Assembly: GCF_004378355.1 (NCBI RefSeq)
Contig: NZ_SNUB01000008.1
Span: 80,532-144,531 of the forward strand
DNA from: Psychromonas algicola
Lineage (GTDB): Bacteria; Pseudomonadota; Gammaproteobacteria; Enterobacterales; Psychromonadaceae
Length of the DNA: 64,000 nt
Reading direction: 5' to 3'
Positions 47,401 to 56,915 of the stretch are shown here, piece after piece. The notes beneath the pieces were generated by a model that saw only the letters and a list, made by a program, of their open reading frames with translations, ran no database searches and was not told the DNA's origin. The position numbers and the translations under genes were made by a program. The first letter of the stretch is position 1. Each line of letters begins with the position of its first letter.

Positions 47401-47930
47401 ATGACCATTGTGAAAATGGTTTAGTGCGCATTAAACCGGGTAATATCAAAGGTAAAGATCTGCTTAAATTGTGGGTTGAACATTTAAGTTATTGTATTGT
47501 TTATGGTCATCACCTCAACACCACATTGTTTGGTCAAACTAAAGGCCATTACTTTGAAGAAATTTCCGCAGATTATGCACATCAACGTTTATCTGAATTG
47601 ATTACTTTATATCAACAAGGGCTACAACAAGCCTTACCGTTTTTTGTTGAAAGTGCATACCAATGGTGTGAAGCCGTGTGTAAATTACAACCCCATGTTT
47701 TTATGTTGGATGAATTGGATTTTGAAACGCGTGCGGCAGGGCAAGACGCTGCATTAAAAGTGTTTAATAACAGCCGAGGTTATTCAGAAGCCGATGATCC
47801 TTATATTAATCGCATGTTTGAGAATATTGAAGACCATTGGCAAGCATTTGAAGTGATTTCTCTGCAAGTGTTTATGCCTTTATTGTGCAATCTTAACGAT
47901 CTGATTTATGAAGAGTGGGGAGGTAAATAA
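44472..47930 (+). CDS. recC: Exodeoxyribonuclease V gamma subunit RecC
   Basis: 1152 residues, starting at a GTG at 44472 with AAGGA at 44457-44461. The start [16 protein letters not shown] and [41 protein letters not shown] are the conserved RecC N-terminus. [23 protein letters not shown] and [24 protein letters not shown] are typical of the mid-region of this inactivated helicase-nuclease. RecC recognises Chi and splits the duplex in RecBCD. It is followed by recB after two bases. The gene ptrA, which lies between recC and recB in E. coli, is absent here. Confidence 0.95.
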   Translation: [1152 protein letters not shown]

Positions 47931-47932
47931 AG

Positions 47933-50900
47933 ATGAATGATCTTAATAAAACTGAATTAACACCTTCCAATACAGCTATTGATATTTCTGTTCAGCCTTT
48001 AGATGCGTTAACCTTTCCTTTGTTTGGGCGACGTTTAATTGAAGCGTCAGCGGGAACAGGAAAAACTTATACTATTGCCAGTTTGTTTATTCGGCTGCTT
48101 TTAGGACACGGAAAAGAAGCGCAAACCGCGCATCAAACACCATTAACCGTTGATAAAATATTAGTAGTAACTTTTACCGAAGCGGCGACCGCTGAGTTAA
48201 GAGGGCGTATTCGTGAACGTATTCGAGAAACTCGTTTAGCCTTTATTGCGGGAGAAAAGGGTACAGGTTCAAGTAAAGACCCATTTTACCAACAATTAAT
48301 TGAGGATAGTAAAAACCTAGCGCATGATATTCGTTTATTACGCTTTGCGGAATTACAAATGGATGAAGCGTCTATTTTTACTATTCATGGTTTTTGTCAG
48401 CGCATGTTGCAACAAAATGCCTTTGAATCTGGTAGCTTATTTCAACAAACTTTATTAGAAGATGACTCCTCTATTTTAAGCCAAGCCTGTAATGATTTTT
48501 GGCGTGCGCATTTCTATCAATTATCAACGCCACTGACTTCAATTATTTATAGTTATTGGGCAAATCCTGAAGCATTAAAAAATGAATTACAACAGTGGTT
48601 GTCTCGCAATGATTTAACCTTTATTCCTGCGATTACTGATTTTGATTTTGAAGCTAAATACGAGTCAGGCTTAGCGGCGATCAATAAAGTAAAACGAGCT
48701 TGGGTCGCTGATATGGCGGATTACCAAGATATCATTACCCATTCCGGCGTTGATAAACGCAGTTACAGTAAAAAGAATCTACCAAATTGGTTTGATCAAG
48801 TAAGCGCGTGGGCTGCGTCGAATAGTTTAGATCTGACTTTACCTAAAAACTTAGTGAAATTTTCACAGGAAGAATTACACACTAAAACCAAAAAAGGTGA
48901 AGCACCAACACATACAACCTTTACGTTAATTGATTCATTACTAAAAGAAGATATCTCGCTTAAAAATACATTGTTAATTAAAGCGACTGCGTGGATTAAA
49001 GACAATTTACAAAAGACCAAGCAACAACATATGTTGTTAGGGTTTGATGATTTGTTAACGCGTTTAGATGGCGCGTTGCAAAATTCAGCAGAAGGGTATT
49101 TAGGCAATCAAATTAAGCAACAATATCCCATTGCCTTGATTGATGAGTTTCAAGATACGGATCCGGTTCAATATCGAATATTTGATACGATTTATGATCA
49201 AGTTGACAGCGACGATCCTGCTTTTAATGCGTCAGGTTTATTTATGATTGGCGACCCTAAACAAGCTATTTATAGTTTCCGTGGCGCGGATATCTTTACT
49301 TATATGACAGCGCGAAATGCGGTGACGGCACATTACAGTCTAGATTTTAATTATCGTTCTAGCCCAGACATGATTGATGCAGTGAATGGTTTCTTTAAAC
49401 ATAAAGACGCTGCGTTTATTTATGAAAAAGATATTCCCTTTCATCCTGTTAAAGCGCCTAGCATCAAACGCAAAAAGCTGGTGGTGAATAACCCCGATGA
49501 TAGCGAACAAAAAGCGTTACAATTTTTGCATATTAATGGCGGTTTAAGTAGTGATGCTTTTCGTCATGCGAGCGCACAAGCGACAGTGAATGAAATTAAA
49601 ACCTTATTGTTATTAGCGCAAAAAGGTGACGCTTATTTAGAAGATAGTGAAGGCAATCAATCACCTATTTTAGCGAACAATATTTCAGTGCTAGTAAGAA
49701 CAGGTAATGAAGCCAATATTGTACGTAGAGCGTTATTGGAAGAAAACATTAATAGCGTTTATTTATCACTTAAAGAAAGTGTATTTGCGAGTACTTTAGC
49801 GCAGGATCTATTACGTATTTTGACTGCCTGTTTGCATCCAAGCAATGAACGTTATTTGCGTTCGACGATTGCTTGTAAGTTATTCTCACTCACACCACAG
49901 CAAATCCATACTACCTTTTCTGATACTTTAAGTTGGGAAGCTAAAATCGCAGACTTTGCACGTTATAAAACGGTGTGGGAAGAAAGCGGAATTTTAGTCA
50001 TGTTACAGCAGTGCTTTTATGAACAAGGCATTAGCGCGCATTTACTGTCGCAGAATAATGGTGAACGCCAAGGTGAGCGACTATTAACTGACTTGTTACA
50101 TCTTTCTGAATTATTGCAAAAAAATAGCATGGTTTATGAAGGTGCTTTTGCTTTGTTACGTTGGTTTAGCGAACAAATTACCAATGCTAAAAATGAGCAA
50201 GGTGAACAGAAGCAACGTTTAGAAAGTGAAAAAGAATTGGTGCAAGTGAGCACCTTGCATAAATCTAAAGGCTTGGAATACGATATTGTCTTTATTCCAT
50301 TCAGTGGATTATATCGTGAACCTAAAGAATGTTTATTCCATGATGAGCAACAGCGATTAGTGTTTGATTTAGATGGCGATGAAGCACATAAAGAAAGTGC
50401 AGTGAAAGAGTTGTTAGCGGAAGATATTCGTCTTTTATATGTTGGTTTAACGCGCAGTGTTTATCGCTGTTATCTTGGCATTGGACCTTATAAAAAAGGA
50501 CGTTCTAAAGCATCACCTTTAATTAAAAGTGCCTTAGGTTATTTATGTGTGAAAAGTGATGACGTATTGCAAGCAGGGGATGATCAAAACTTAGATCAAT
50601 TATTACAGAGTGTGTGTGCTGAATCTGAGCATATTGGCATTCGCAGTGAACCACAAAGTAATGAGCAAGATTATGCGGCGATCACGACTTCGCCTGACCA
50701 ATTAATTGCACCGAAACAGTTTACTGGAAAGATTGAAAGGAACTGGTGGGTAACCAGTTATTCGGCGTTATCACGTTTTCATAGCGCGCCGACGCAAGAA
50801 GATAAACAAACGAAAAAAATAGCTGACGAAAGTTCGGTTAATACAGAGAGTGTTGAACAAGCTTTACCTGTGTTAATTAATGCTGTTGCAGAGAAAACCG

Positions 50901-51658
50901 TATTTAGTTTTCCGCGTGGTGCAAAGCACGGTACGTTTTTACATGAATTATTTGAAGAAATTGATTTTCAAGGCTGTACGCCAGAGCAATTAATTCCATG
51001 GTTAACAGAGCGTTTAACATTAAATAACTACGATGATCCTGAACAGTGGGCGCCTATCGTTAGTGATTGGGTGATGGCGATATTAGCGCATCCTTTAGCT
51101 GAAGTTGATTTCCCTGCTTTATCATTGTCACAGTTAAGCGAACAGCAAAAGAAAGTCGAGATGCAGTTCTTTATTCCTATGCAGCCCATTGAAGCCGAGC
51201 CGATTAATCGTTTGATTAGTTTTTATGATCCATTATCTGCACGAGCAGGCTCGCTGCAGTTCAACCAAGTGCAAGGCATGCTCAAAGGCTTTATCGATTT
51301 AACCTTTGAATTCGAAGGTCAGTATTTCATTATGGATTATAAATCTAACTATTTGGGTGATAGCTTAAGTGATTATAGCGAGCAAGCCATGGCCGATGCG
51401 ATAGTCGATCATCGTTATGACTTTCAATATCAGCTATACACCTTAGCTTTGCATCGTTTACTAAGATCACGTTTAGCTGATTACGATTATGAGCAACATA
51501 TCGGCGGTGTGTTTTATACCTTCCTACGCGGCATGCAAGGGGAAACGGGCGCGGGTGTTTATTTCACTAAACCTAAATTTGAACTGATTGATAAGTTAGA
51601 TAAATTATTAACGGGTGAATTAAATGCAGAGCAATTGCTAGGAGATTTAGTATGTTAG
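47933..51658 (+). CDS. recB: Exodeoxyribonuclease V beta subunit RecB
   Basis: 1241 residues. The N-terminal UvrD-type helicase has Walker A in RRLIEASAGTGKTYTIASL (about residues 35-53), DEFQDTDPVQYRIFD for motif II, FMIGDPKQAIYSFRGAD, VSTLHKSKGLEYDIVFIPF and LLYVGLTRSVYR. The C-terminal nuclease domain carries GTFLHELFEEIDF and the catalytic FIMDYKSNYLG (Asp and Lys of the PD-(D/E)xK site), with YRYDFQYQLYTLALHRLL-like ending. RecB is the 3'-5' motor and the nuclease that processes double-strand breaks for RecA. The recD start overlaps its stop by seven bases. Confidence 0.96.
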   Translation: MNDLNKTELTPSNTAIDISVQPLDALTFPLFGRRLIEASAGTGKTYTIASLFIRLLLGHGKEAQTAHQTPLTVDKILVVTFTEAATAELRGRIRERIRETRLAFIAGEKGTGSSKDPFYQQLIEDSKNLAHDIRLLRFAELQMDEASIFTIHGFCQRMLQQNAFESGSLFQQTLLEDDSSILSQACNDFWRAHFYQLSTPLTSIIYSYWANPEALKNELQQWLSRNDLTFIPAITDFDFEAKYESGLAAINKVKRAWVADMADYQDIITHSGVDKRSYSKKNLPNWFDQVSAWAASNSLDLTLPKNLVKFSQEELHTKTKKGEAPTHTTFTLIDSLLKEDISLKNTLLIKATAWIKDNLQKTKQQHMLLGFDDLLTRLDGALQNSAEGYLGNQIKQQYPIALIDEFQDTDPVQYRIFDTIYDQVDSDDPAFNASGLFMIGDPKQAIYSFRGADIFTYMTARNAVTAHYSLDFNYRSSPDMIDAVNGFFKHKDAAFIYEKDIPFHPVKAPSIKRKKLVVNNPDDSEQKALQFLHINGGLSSDAFRHASAQATVNEIKTLLLLAQKGDAYLEDSEGNQSPILANNISVLVRTGNEANIVRRALLEENINSVYLSLKESVFASTLAQDLLRILTACLHPSNERYLRSTIACKLFSLTPQQIHTTFSDTLSWEAKIADFARYKTVWEESGILVMLQQCFYEQGISAHLLSQNNGERQGERLLTDLLHLSELLQKNSMVYEGAFALLRWFSEQITNAKNEQGEQKQRLESEKELVQVSTLHKSKGLEYDIVFIPFSGLYREPKECLFHDEQQRLVFDLDGDEAHKESAVKELLAEDIRLLYVGLTRSVYRCYLGIGPYKKGRSKASPLIKSALGYLCVKSDDVLQAGDDQNLDQLLQSVCAESEHIGIRSEPQSNEQDYAAITTSPDQLIAPKQFTGKIERNWWVTSYSALSRFHSAPTQEDKQTKKIADESSVNTESVEQALPVLINAVAEKTVFSFPRGAKHGTFLHELFEEIDFQGCTPEQLIPWLTERLTLNNYDDPEQWAPIVSDWVMAILAHPLAEVDFPALSLSQLSEQQKKVEMQFFIPMQPIEAEPINRLISFYDPLSARAGSLQFNQVQGMLKGFIDLTFEFEGQYFIMDYKSNYLGDSLSDYSEQAMADAIVDHRYDFQYQLYTLALHRLLRSRLADYDYEQHIGGVFYTFLRGMQGETGAGVYFTKPKFELIDKLDKLLTGELNAEQLLGDLVC

Positions 51659-53739
51659 ATCTATTAAAACAATGGCAAATGAATCAGCAAATTCGTCCTA
51701 TTGATTTTCACTTTGCAAAGTTTATGGCGCAATTAGGTGCTGATAATTTAATGCAGCTAGCATCGGCATTATCTAGCCAACAATTAGGTGAAGGGCATAT
51801 TTGTTTACCCATTGAAAAAATCGGTGATTTATTTCATCAGCACTGCTGTCAATTAGGATTAGATTCGCAAGCAGAAAGCGAACGTTTGCAGGTCGCTTGT
51901 ATTTTTCATGATCCACAACAAACGCATTCGTTGTTAATAGACAGCAAATGTTGCGGTGAAAAAGCGCCGTTACGCTTAGAGCATAATGCTTTGTTTATGG
52001 CACGATACGCTGAGTTCGAGCAATTAATCGCGGATAAACTTTTACTGCCCGTTGATATCGAAGTGTCTGAAAACAGTCGAGACTATTTGGAAGTGTTGTT
52101 TAAACCGCAATACGCTTATTTATGGTTTGCTTGGCAAAACCTGCTTGAAAATAATCAAGCTGAAAGCGCTGACTTATCGATCATTCAAAGCTTATGTGTA
52201 AAGTATTTAGATGTGATTGAAAACGCGGAAGTCGATTGGATGGTTGTTGAAGCTGTATTTAATCATGCTAACAATGAAAATGATTTAAGCGCGCTTGACA
52301 GTTTGATTACCAATAAAGATCGCTGTGATTGGCAAAAAATAAGTGCGGCTTTAGCGCTGACGTCTGCACGTTGTGTTATTTCTGGTGGGCCTGGAACGGG
52401 TAAAACCACAACCGTGGTTAAATTGCTGGCTTTGTTATTACAAGCTCAGCCGGATCTCAATATTAAAATGGTGGCACCAACAGGTAAAGCCGCCGCGCGT
52501 TTAACGGAATCCATTACTAACGCATTAGGTGATTTAGCATTAGATAAAACAGTTGCTCAGCTTATTCCTAGCGAAGCCAGTACCATTCACCGTTTATTAG
52601 GCGTGCGTAACAATAGTGCTCACTTCCGCCATAATCAAGACAATCCATTAGTGTTGGATCTGTTGCTGGTGGATGAAGCCTCTATGGTTGATTTACCGTT
52701 AATGGCTAAATTATTAAGCGCATTGCCAGACCATGCAAGATTGATTCTGTTGGGCGATAAAGACCAGTTGGCTTCAGTAGAAGCGGGGGCGGTATTAGGC
52801 GATATCTGTTCATTTATTGAAGCTGGATACAGCCAAGAAAAAGCAGAACAGTTAGCTGAACTAACCGGCTTTGAATCTTTATCTACCAACATTAATAATA
52901 ACGTTAATCAGTTAATGTCAGATAAGTTATGCTTGTTGAGAAAAAGCTATCGCTTTGATCAGTTCTCCGGCATTGGTTATTTAGCTTCAATGGTGAATAA
53001 AGGGGGCGTGAAGGCGGAACAATTATCGGCTTTGTGTGAACAATATGATGATTTAAGTTATCACATTAATGATCCGCAAAGTGATGCTGTTTTTGAAAAA
53101 TTAGTCATTGATGGTTATGGCCCTTATTTATCTGCATTAGCTGAAGCGAATAAAAGCATTATCGAACATGGAAATAGAGACGCTGCCAAACAGTTATTAA
53201 AGCAATTTAATGACTTTAAAATTCTTTGTGCAACACGCGAACAAGAGTGGGGCGTTGAGCAATTAAATCATCGCTGTGAAAAAATATTACAAAAAGCGGG
53301 CTTATTAGCGCGTCGCTTTGATAGTACGCAAACTTGGTATATTGGTCGCCCTGTAATGGTCACTGAAAACAGTTATCATCTTAATTTATTTAATGGTGAT
53401 ATTGGTTTGTGCCTTGAAGGTGAAGATGGGCAGTTACGCGTTTATTTTGTGATGCCCGACGGCTCTGTGGCAGATTATCAACCGAGCCGTTTACCGTCGC
53501 ATCAAACTGTTTTTGCAATGACTGTTCATAAAAGCCAAGGTTCTGAATTTAGCCATACTTTATTAGCCTTGCCTAACTATGCTTTACCCGTGGTGAATAG
53601 AGAGTTGATTTATACTGGGATCACGCGCGCGAAAAAGCAATTAACCTTAATGGCTGATTTATCATTGGTGGCCAGTGCGATAAGAAGTCGAGCGAGTCGA
53701 AATAGTAGGCTAACAGAACGATTAGCAATAAGTCAGTAA
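51652..53739 (+). CDS. recD: Exodeoxyribonuclease V alpha subunit RecD
   Basis: 695 residues. Superfamily 1B helicase: Walker A CVISGGPGTGKTTTVVKLL near residue 243, KMVAPTGKAAARL, LLVDEASMVDLPLMAKLL, RLILLGDKDQLASVEAGAVLGDI, and near the C-terminus MTVHKSQGSEFSHTLL with YTGITRAKKQLTL. It is the 5'-3' motor of RecBCD. The ATG overlaps the recB stop (ATGTTAG), implying coupled translation and equal stoichiometry. The N-terminal ~200 residues are the RecB-contacting domain. No terminator is visible immediately after it, and ybaK follows after 66 bases. Confidence 0.96.
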   Translation: MLDLLKQWQMNQQIRPIDFHFAKFMAQLGADNLMQLASALSSQQLGEGHICLPIEKIGDLFHQHCCQLGLDSQAESERLQVACIFHDPQQTHSLLIDSKCCGEKAPLRLEHNALFMARYAEFEQLIADKLLLPVDIEVSENSRDYLEVLFKPQYAYLWFAWQNLLENNQAESADLSIIQSLCVKYLDVIENAEVDWMVVEAVFNHANNENDLSALDSLITNKDRCDWQKISAALALTSARCVISGGPGTGKTTTVVKLLALLLQAQPDLNIKMVAPTGKAAARLTESITNALGDLALDKTVAQLIPSEASTIHRLLGVRNNSAHFRHNQDNPLVLDLLLVDEASMVDLPLMAKLLSALPDHARLILLGDKDQLASVEAGAVLGDICSFIEAGYSQEKAEQLAELTGFESLSTNINNNVNQLMSDKLCLLRKSYRFDQFSGIGYLASMVNKGGVKAEQLSALCEQYDDLSYHINDPQSDAVFEKLVIDGYGPYLSALAEANKSIIEHGNRDAAKQLLKQFNDFKILCATREQEWGVEQLNHRCEKILQKAGLLARRFDSTQTWYIGRPVMVTENSYHLNLFNGDIGLCLEGEDGQLRVYFVMPDGSVADYQPSRLPSHQTVFAMTVHKSQGSEFSHTLLALPNYALPVVNRELIYTGITRAKKQLTLMADLSLVASAIRSRASRNSRLTERLAISQ

Positions 53740-53805
53740 CCTAAGATAAAAGTAAAAAAACGAAAAATAAAAAGAACTTAATAAAATATTAAAAGAAGGG
53801 CTGTT

Positions 53806-54267
53806 ATGACACCTGCGATTATCATTGCTGAAAAAAATAAGATTGATTTTAACGTTCATCAATATAAACACGATAAAAAAGCCGCTTCTTATGGGCTTGA
53901 AGCGGCTGAGAAACTTAATGTTGATCCATTACAAGTGTTTAAAACATTAGTGGTGGAAGCGGATAAACAACTCGTCGTGGCTGTATTGCCTGTGACAGAA
54001 CAGCTTAATTTAAAAGCGGTAGCTGCAGCATTAAAAGCTAAAAAAGCACAAATGGCTGATAAGAATGATGTTTTGCGATCTTCAGGTTATGTTTTAGGTG
54101 GCGTGAGCCCGTTAGGACAAAAAAAATTATTAACAACGCTAATTGATAGCACTGCTCAATGCCATGACACTATTTACGTGAGTGCAGGGAAGCGAGGCTT
54201 GGAAATTCAGCTAGCTGCTGATGATTTAGCGCGTTTATTATCGGCTAAATTTGTTGCTTTAACTTAA
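53806..54267 (+). CDS. ybaK: Cys-tRNA(Pro)/Cys-tRNA(Cys) deacylase YbaK
   Basis: 153 residues. This trans-editing enzyme hydrolyses cysteine mischarged on tRNA-Pro. It is a single YbaK/ProRS-INS domain: VHQYKHDKKAASYGLEAAEKL, VFKTLVVEADKQLVVAVLP with the VxxVP-like strand, AVAAALKAKKAQMADKNDV containing the conserved Lys, and YVLGGVSPLGQKKLLTTLID with the GGxxP loop. AGAAGGGC precedes the ATG. It may share the recD transcript. Confidence 0.92.
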   Translation: MTPAIIIAEKNKIDFNVHQYKHDKKAASYGLEAAEKLNVDPLQVFKTLVVEADKQLVVAVLPVTEQLNLKAVAAALKAKKAQMADKNDVLRSSGYVLGGVSPLGQKKLLTTLIDSTAQCHDTIYVSAGKRGLEIQLAADDLARLLSAKFVALT

Positions 54268-54423
54268 TCCGGTCTATTATTTTGTAATGACTTGCAAAAA
54301 CTGCAAATATTTTATTTAGATCTTTAAATAATTAGATAGTTTATAAATAAGTCTGTGTTAGCATCGCGATCTATTTGTCCTCCAACTATATTGGAGGAGT
54401 CGGTATTATTTAAGAGATGTAAA

Positions 54424-55023
54424 ATGGACCACTTTATTACCCTTTATTTAAAATTGTTTTTTATGATGACGCCTTTCTTTGTATTGACTGTCTTTTTGAT
54501 TATGAGTAAGAACTTGATCAAAGCAGAGAAGAGACGAATTATTTTTAAGTTAGGTATTGCAGTGACTATTTCTAGCTTAATTTTTCTTGTTTTTGGGCAA
54601 TACATCTTTAGCTTATTTGGTATCACGCTAGATGCATTCAAAGTGGGGTCTGGAACTGTCTTATTTTTGAGTTCCTTAGAAATGATCAAAGGTAATAGTG
54701 AAGTGCCCGATGCTAATGCTAAACGTGGCGGTGATTTTGCCATTGTCCCTTTATCGATCCCTATTACCGTTGGCCCTGGAATGATTGGTATTTTAATGGT
54801 TATCGGCGCGGAATTAAAAACAGTACCTGATTTTTTAATGATTGGTGGTTCATTGATTGCCGCTGTAGCTTCATTAATGGCAGTACTTTTATTTTCTAAT
54901 AAGATCCAGCGCATATTAGGTCAGGAAGGATTAGAGATTTTACCTAAAATAACAGGTTTATTTGTTTCTGCTATTGGTGCTCAAATTGTTTTTTCTGGCA
55001 TAAATGGCTTTATGGCGAGTTAA
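54424..55023 (+). CDS. MarC-family integral membrane protein (YhgN-like)
   Basis: 199 residues from the ATG at 54424 (MDHFITLYLKLFF). A longer in-frame reading from 54355 adds 23 polar residues that do not fit the family. There are six predicted membrane segments. The conserved MarC elements are KLFFMMTPFFVLTVFLIMSK in the first span, FGITLDAFKVGSGTVLFLSSLEMI, and VPLSIPITVGPGMIG, the re-entrant signature. Its function is unclear: the family was once linked to antibiotic resistance, but this was not upheld. It is monocistronic with a strong terminator. Confidence 0.88.
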   Translation: MDHFITLYLKLFFMMTPFFVLTVFLIMSKNLIKAEKRRIIFKLGIAVTISSLIFLVFGQYIFSLFGITLDAFKVGSGTVLFLSSLEMIKGNSEVPDANAKRGGDFAIVPLSIPITVGPGMIGILMVIGAELKTVPDFLMIGGSLIAAVASLMAVLLFSNKIQRILGQEGLEILPKITGLFVSAIGAQIVFSGINGFMAS

Positions 55024-55029
55024 ATAAAT

Positions 55030-55076
55030 TTAACAAAAAAAGTCAATAAATAAGGTTTTATTGACTTTTTTGTTAA
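55030..55076 (+). terminator. Terminator of the MarC-family gene
   Basis: TTAACAAAAAAAGTCAATAAA, a short loop, TTTATTGACTTTTTTGTTAA. It has a long stem with a T tract, and symmetry would let it work in both directions. Confidence 0.9.
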
Positions 55077-55136
55077 AAATAATGCGTGATCAGCCAAAAA
55101 TTGCCCAACCATATTACTTTTCCTAAGCGCTACCTA

Positions 55137-55165
55137 TCGACTATCACTAAAACAGTGTCTATAAT
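55137..55165 (+). promoter_or_regulatory. Probable sigma-70 promoter of tig
   Basis: TCGACT (4 of 6 to the -35 consensus), a 17-base spacer and a perfect TATAAT at 55160-55165. It lies in the 260-base leader region of tig. The remainder of 55166-55336 is untranslated with no clear structure. Confidence 0.6.
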
Positions 55166-55336
55166 GGCGCGTCTTAAATTTCACCATAGAAATTACAAAC
55201 TGATTTTTAATTAAGGTGTCATTTTATAATGCGGTTAGTCTAAGCAAGTACACCTTAGTGATGAAAGTAACCTATTTAAATGCTTGCTTTCATTAGTAAA
55301 CACAATTTTTAATGTAAAAGAGATAAAGGAAATAAA

Positions 55337-56644
55337 ATGCAAGTTTCTGTTGAATCTACAAAAGGCCTAGAGCGCGTATTAACAATTACTGTTGCTGCTG
55401 AAACATTTGATAAAGAATTTGATGGTCGTATCCGTCACTTATCTAAAACACAACGTGTTGATGGTTTCCGCCCAGGTAAAGTACCTGCTTCAGTTATCGC
55501 TAAACGTTTTGGTGCTGCTGTTGAACAAGAAGTTGGTGGCGAAATCATGCAACGTAACTTTTATGAAGCAATCGTTGCTGAAAAGTTAAACCCTGCAGGC
55601 GCTCCTGCTGTTGCTCCACTTGCACGTAAAAAAGGCGAAGACTTTGTTTTCACTGCTACGTTTGAAGTTTACCCTGAAGTAGCATTAAAAGGTCTAGATA
55701 AATTATCAGTAGAAACAGTAACTGCTGAAATCGAAGATAAAGATTTAGATAACATGCTAGTAACTCTACAAAAGCAACATGCAGAGTGGAAAGAAGTTAA
55801 ACGTAAATCTAAAAAAGATGACCAAGTAACGGTTGATTTTGAAGGTTCTATCGATGGTGAAGTATTTGAAGGCGGAAAAGCTGAAGGCTTCCAAATCGTA
55901 CTAGGTAGTGAGCGTATGATTCCTGGTTTTGAGAAAGGTATCATTGGCCACAAAACAGGTGAAGAATTCGATATCGAAGTAACATTCCCTGAAGATTACC
56001 ATGCAGAACAGTTAAAAGGTAAAACGGCAACGTTTGCAATCAACTTAACTAAAGTTGAAAACCAAATCTTACCAGAAATGACTGAAGAGTTTGTTAAAAA
56101 ATTCGGTGTTGAAACTGGCGATTTAGAAACACTTAAAGCAGATGTTAAGAAAAACATGCAACGTGAACTTGACCAAGTATTAAAAAATACTGCAAAAGAT
56201 AACGTATTAACTGCATTAGTTGAAACTAACGAAGTTGAAGTGCCTAAAGCACTAGTTGATGGCGAAGTTAACGTATTACGTAAACAAGCTATGGAACGTT
56301 ACGGCCAACAAATGGATCCTAAAAACCTACCTGAATTACCTGCTGAGTTATTTACTGAACAAGCAGAGAAACGCGTTAAAGTAGGCCTTCTTTTAGGCGA
56401 AGTGATTAAAACAAACGAAATCAAAGTTGATCCAGCTAAAGTTACTGAGTTAATTGAAACTGCTGCTTCTTCTTACGAAAATCCAGCTGAAGTTGTTGAA
56501 TACTACAAAAACAACAAAGAATTAATGCAAAACATGGAAAATGTTGCATTAGAAGAACAAGCTGTTGATTTTGTTATTGCACAAGCTAAAGTTAAAGCTG
56601 TGAAAAAATCATTTGATGAAGTAATGAATAAACCTGCTGCTTAA
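55337..56644 (+). CDS. tig: Trigger factor, ribosome-associated chaperone
   Basis: 435 residues. The N-terminal ribosome-binding domain has [11 protein letters not shown] (GFRxGxxP signature) near residue 44. The FKBP-like isomerase domain (about 150-245) reads [31 protein letters not shown] (in part) and [32 protein letters not shown] (in part). The C-terminal helical arms complete it. It binds nascent chains at the ribosome exit. AAAGGA precedes the ATG. It heads the conserved tig-clpP-clpX-lon series but has its own terminator, so clpP has an independent promoter. Codon use is that of an abundant protein. Confidence 0.97.
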   Translation: MQVSVESTKGLERVLTITVAAETFDKEFDGRIRHLSKTQRVDGFRPGKVPASVIAKRFGAAVEQEVGGEIMQRNFYEAIVAEKLNPAGAPAVAPLARKKGEDFVFTATFEVYPEVALKGLDKLSVETVTAEIEDKDLDNMLVTLQKQHAEWKEVKRKSKKDDQVTVDFEGSIDGEVFEGGKAEGFQIVLGSERMIPGFEKGIIGHKTGEEFDIEVTFPEDYHAEQLKGKTATFAINLTKVENQILPEMTEEFVKKFGVETGDLETLKADVKKNMQRELDQVLKNTAKDNVLTALVETNEVEVPKALVDGEVNVLRKQAMERYGQQMDPKNLPELPAELFTEQAEKRVKVGLLLGEVIKTNEIKVDPAKVTELIETAASSYENPAEVVEYYKNNKELMQNMENVALEEQAVDFVIAQAKVKAVKKSFDEVMNKPAA

Positions 56645-56683
56645 TAGTTTATTTAACTATTAATTCGGCTAGTTAGGCGTTCA

Positions 56684-56720
56684 ATGGCTCGGGTGATATC
56701 ACTCGGGCCATTTTCATTTT
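56684..56720 (+). terminator. Terminator of tig
   Basis: ATGGCTCGGGTGA / TCACTCGGGCCAT arms, with two wobble pairs or mismatches, then TTTCATTTTT. A TATAAT at 56775-56780 a little further on may be the clpP -10. Confidence 0.7.
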
Positions 56721-56915
56721 TAATAAAAACAAATAATAATACTAATCAACACAATAGTGATTCAATCTTATTGCTATAATGACAACTTCTTCCTTGAAAG
56801 TTTAGTCAGATGGAATAACATATACATCAACTTTACCTTGGACTAATTCATTATTTCAGCGCAATATTAAGCAACGCTGTTATTAGTTAGTATAAACAAA
56901 TAATTAGGATGGAAT

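Noticed and set aside
54444..54914. 156-codon minus-strand ORF inside the MarC-family gene
   Set aside because: Antisense to well-conserved membrane segments. Lys/Pro/Ile-rich product typical of a shadow frame.
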